Below, piece after piece: positions 6,971-8,320 of a stretch of DNA of 8,320 bases; position 1 is the stretch's first letter, and every line of letters starts with the position of its first letter. The notes beneath the pieces are model-generated. The model searched no databases. It was given only the letters and a program-made list of their open reading frames with translations, and was not told the origin of the DNA. Source of the stretch: Desulfobacteraceae bacterium (lineage in GTDB: Bacteria > Desulfobacterota > Desulfobacteria > Desulfobacterales > Desulfosalsimonadaceae); contig PUOB01000266.1 of assembly GCA_003551985.1 (NCBI GenBank), positions 1 through 8,320 on the forward strand, given 5' to 3'. Both the position numbers and the translations under genes were made by a program.

Positions 6971-7291
6971 TTACCGGCAACCCTTTTCTTTTACATATAA
7001 CAATCGTAACTCATATAAGATATTTGTCAATAACTGCCGCTCCTCCGCCGTGAGGTTGCCTTTTGTCTTTTCTTCGAGCATGGCGATGACATCGATGGTC
7101 TGCTTGGCGATGGGCAGATTTTTAACGGTCTCCTGGCTGGACGGGTCGGGCTGCATGCCCAGCTGAACCAGCGCCGAGGCATTTAAAGACATAATAAAGG
7201 TCGTGAAATTGAGTTCCGGCATCAGGCATTTTTTCTGGCTGCTGGTAAATTCCTGGTCCTGGGCGGTGTTGTCGCCGTTTGGATTGGTCAT
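6971..7291 (-). CDS. DUF1844 domain protein of unknown function
   Basis: A 106-residue protein recognised as the DUF1844 family by the central block LNFTTFIMSLNASALVQLG (about 27-45), followed by LPIAKQTIDVIAMLEEKTKGN (about 59-79) and a C-terminal LLTNILYELRLLYV. The first 22 residues are polar and probably flexible. There is no signal peptide or clear membrane span; a small, mostly helical cytosolic protein is likely. No biochemical role is known to me for the family. The ATG at 7291 has AAGGAGGT (7298-7305) seven bases upstream, and that site overlaps the TAA stop of the mutase gene, so the two are translationally close and almost certainly cotranscribed. The last 20 codons are AT-rich compared with the rest. 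Confidence 0.9.
   Translation of the reverse strand: MTNPNGDNTAQDQEFTSSQKKCLMPELNFTTFIMSLNASALVQLGMQPDPSSQETVKNLPIAKQTIDVIAMLEEKTKGNLTAEERQLLTNILYELRLLYVKEKGCR
7003..7030 (-). promoter_or_regulatory. Promoter-like sequence at the 3' end of the DUF1844 gene
   Basis: A perfect TTGACA (7025-7030) is followed after 16 bases by TACGAT (7003-7008), four of six matches to TATAAT, inside an AT-rich patch. A start just downstream would give the protease mRNA a leader of roughly 175 bases carrying all three hairpins. This is inference from hexamers only. Confidence 0.3.
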
Positions 7292-7303
7292 GGGATAACC
7301 TCC

Positions 7304-8320
7304 TTATGCACCTGCTTGGTGTTCGTCTGTTATTTTTTTAACGGTCGATTCGACCACGCTGCGAATTTCCGCGAGCCTTTCGCTCGTAAGGGCCTCGAAT
7401 CGCATGACCAGCGCCGGCTGCGTGTTGGAGGCACGGACCAGGCCCCACCCGTCGTCAAACACGATGCGGGCACCGTCGATATCGATAACCTGGTATTTTT
7501 CCCGCAAAACCGCGGTGGCTTGGGCGACCACGTCGAATTTTCGGTCGTCCGGACAGTCGACGCGTATTTCGGGCGTGTTAACGGTCGGGGGGACGCCCTC
7601 CAGCAGCTCGCGGATGGGCTTGCCGGTCGTGGAAAGGATCTCCAGAAGCCGGCACGAGGCATAGATGGCGTCGTCATACCCCAGGTAACGGTCCGCGAAA
7701 AACATGTGCCCGCTCATTTCCCCGGCAAGGGCCGCATTTTCCTGTTTCATCTTCTCCTTGATCAGGCTGTGTCCGGTTTTCCACATGATCGCACGGCCGC
7801 CATGCTTTTCAATATCGTCATACATGGTCTTGGAGCACTTGACCTCCGAAATGAAGGTGGCACCGGGCTTTCGGGATAAAATTTCCCTGGCGAAAATGAT
7901 CATGAGCTGGTCCCCGTAGATGATTTCACCCCGGTCATCGACAACGCCGATCCGGTCGCCGTCCCCGTCGTAACCGATCCCCACGTCAAGGGACCGGTCC
8001 CTGACCAGGGCGATCAGGTCCGCCATGTTTTCGAGCACCGTCGGGTCCGCTTCGTGGTTTGGAAAGGTTCCGTCCATGTCGCAGTATATATCGTGCACCT
8101 CGCAGCCCAGGGCCTTCAAAAGGGGGACGGCCACCACCCCGGCGGTGCCGTTGCCGGCATCCACACCGACCCGGACGGGGTTTTTAATGCGTATCGTGTT
8201 TAACAGGGTCTGGTGATAGGGGGCCACGATGTCCTGGGACAAGACCTGGCCGTTTCCCTGGACAAAATCTCCGGCTTCGGCGATTTTCCGTATTTCCTGG
8301 AGCTCGTCCCCATGTACGGA
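7304..8320 (-). CDS. Phosphomannomutase/phosphoglucomutase (5' end cut by window edge)
   Basis: Alpha-D-phosphohexomutase that moves phosphate between C6 and C1 of mannose or glucose, feeding sugar nucleotides for lipopolysaccharide and other polysaccharides. The frame stays open to the right edge: 338 residues to the TAA at 7304 of a family that is usually about 450 long, so the N-terminal domain with the phosphoserine loop is outside. Present are VGVDAGNGTAG, the metal-binding loop DGDGDRIGVVD, the sugar-specificity loop GEMSGHMFF (typical of dual PMM/PGM enzymes), and the phosphate-binding RASNTQPALVMRFEA near the C-terminus. A TTG at 8242 is internal, because the homologous frame (for example EAGDFVQGNGQV) continues upstream. 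Glucose versus mannose preference cannot be read from sequence, so no symbol is assigned. The stop overlaps the ribosome binding site of the DUF1844 gene. Confidence 0.95.
   Translation of the reverse strand, partial: SVHGDELQEIRKIAEAGDFVQGNGQVLSQDIVAPYHQTLLNTIRIKNPVRVGVDAGNGTAGVVAVPLLKALGCEVHDIYCDMDGTFPNHEADPTVLENMADLIALVRDRSLDVGIGYDGDGDRIGVVDDRGEIIYGDQLMIIFAREILSRKPGATFISEVKCSKTMYDDIEKHGGRAIMWKTGHSLIKEKMKQENAALAGEMSGHMFFADRYLGYDDAIYASCRLLEILSTTGKPIRELLEGVPPTVNTPEIRVDCPDDRKFDVVAQATAVLREKYQVIDIDGARIVFDDGWGLVRASNTQPALVMRFEALTSERLAEIRSVVESTVKKITDEHQAGA

Noticed and set aside
1..8320. Mobile element, CRISPR, defence or phage system
   Set aside because: No transposase, integrase, repeat-spacer pattern, terminal inverted repeats or toxin-antitoxin-like gene pair is seen; all genes are housekeeping.

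Overview
This is an ordinary core-metabolism stretch of a bacterial chromosome. Every convincing gene lies on the minus strand, so transcription runs from high to low coordinates. The sequence is GC-rich with short gaps. The gene order ispE, tRNA-Gln, prs, rplY (CTC type), pth, together with a Do-family periplasmic protease, a DUF1844 gene and a membrane pyrophosphatase, resembles anaerobic Desulfobacterota (former Deltaproteobacteria). That placement is inference from gene content and order; no ribosomal RNA marker is present.

Layout in the direction of transcription: (1) the C-terminal three quarters of a phosphomannomutase/phosphoglucomutase, running off the right edge; (2) a 106-residue DUF1844 protein whose ribosome binding site overlaps the mutase stop codon; (3) a 150-base gap with three successive hairpins, the last followed by a T run directly before the next ribosome binding site; (4) a DegP/HtrA-type protease with signal peptide, His-Asp-Ser triad and two PDZ domains; (5) ispE, starting with TTG nine bases after the protease stop and in the same frame; (6) tRNA-Gln(UUG) with encoded CCA; (7) prs; (8) rplY/ctc, also starting with TTG, with a long acidic tail; (9) pth; (10) after a 114-base gap, a membrane-bound proton pyrophosphatase running off the left edge.

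The genes belong to sugar-phosphate interconversion for envelope polysaccharides, envelope protein quality control, isoprenoid synthesis, PRPP supply for nucleotides, translation (tRNA, ribosomal protein bL25, peptidyl-tRNA recycling) and pyrophosphate-driven ion pumping. Several of them make or use pyrophosphate or serve translation, which fits a housekeeping cluster.

I found no mobile element, CRISPR array, phage gene, defence system or clearly new system. The points most worth a second look are the structured leader/terminator in front of the protease gene, the near-fusion of the protease and ispE frames, an A-rich insert with a promoter-like sequence in ispE, the changed active-site position and insertion in Pth, and the lysine signature of a potassium-independent pyrophosphatase.
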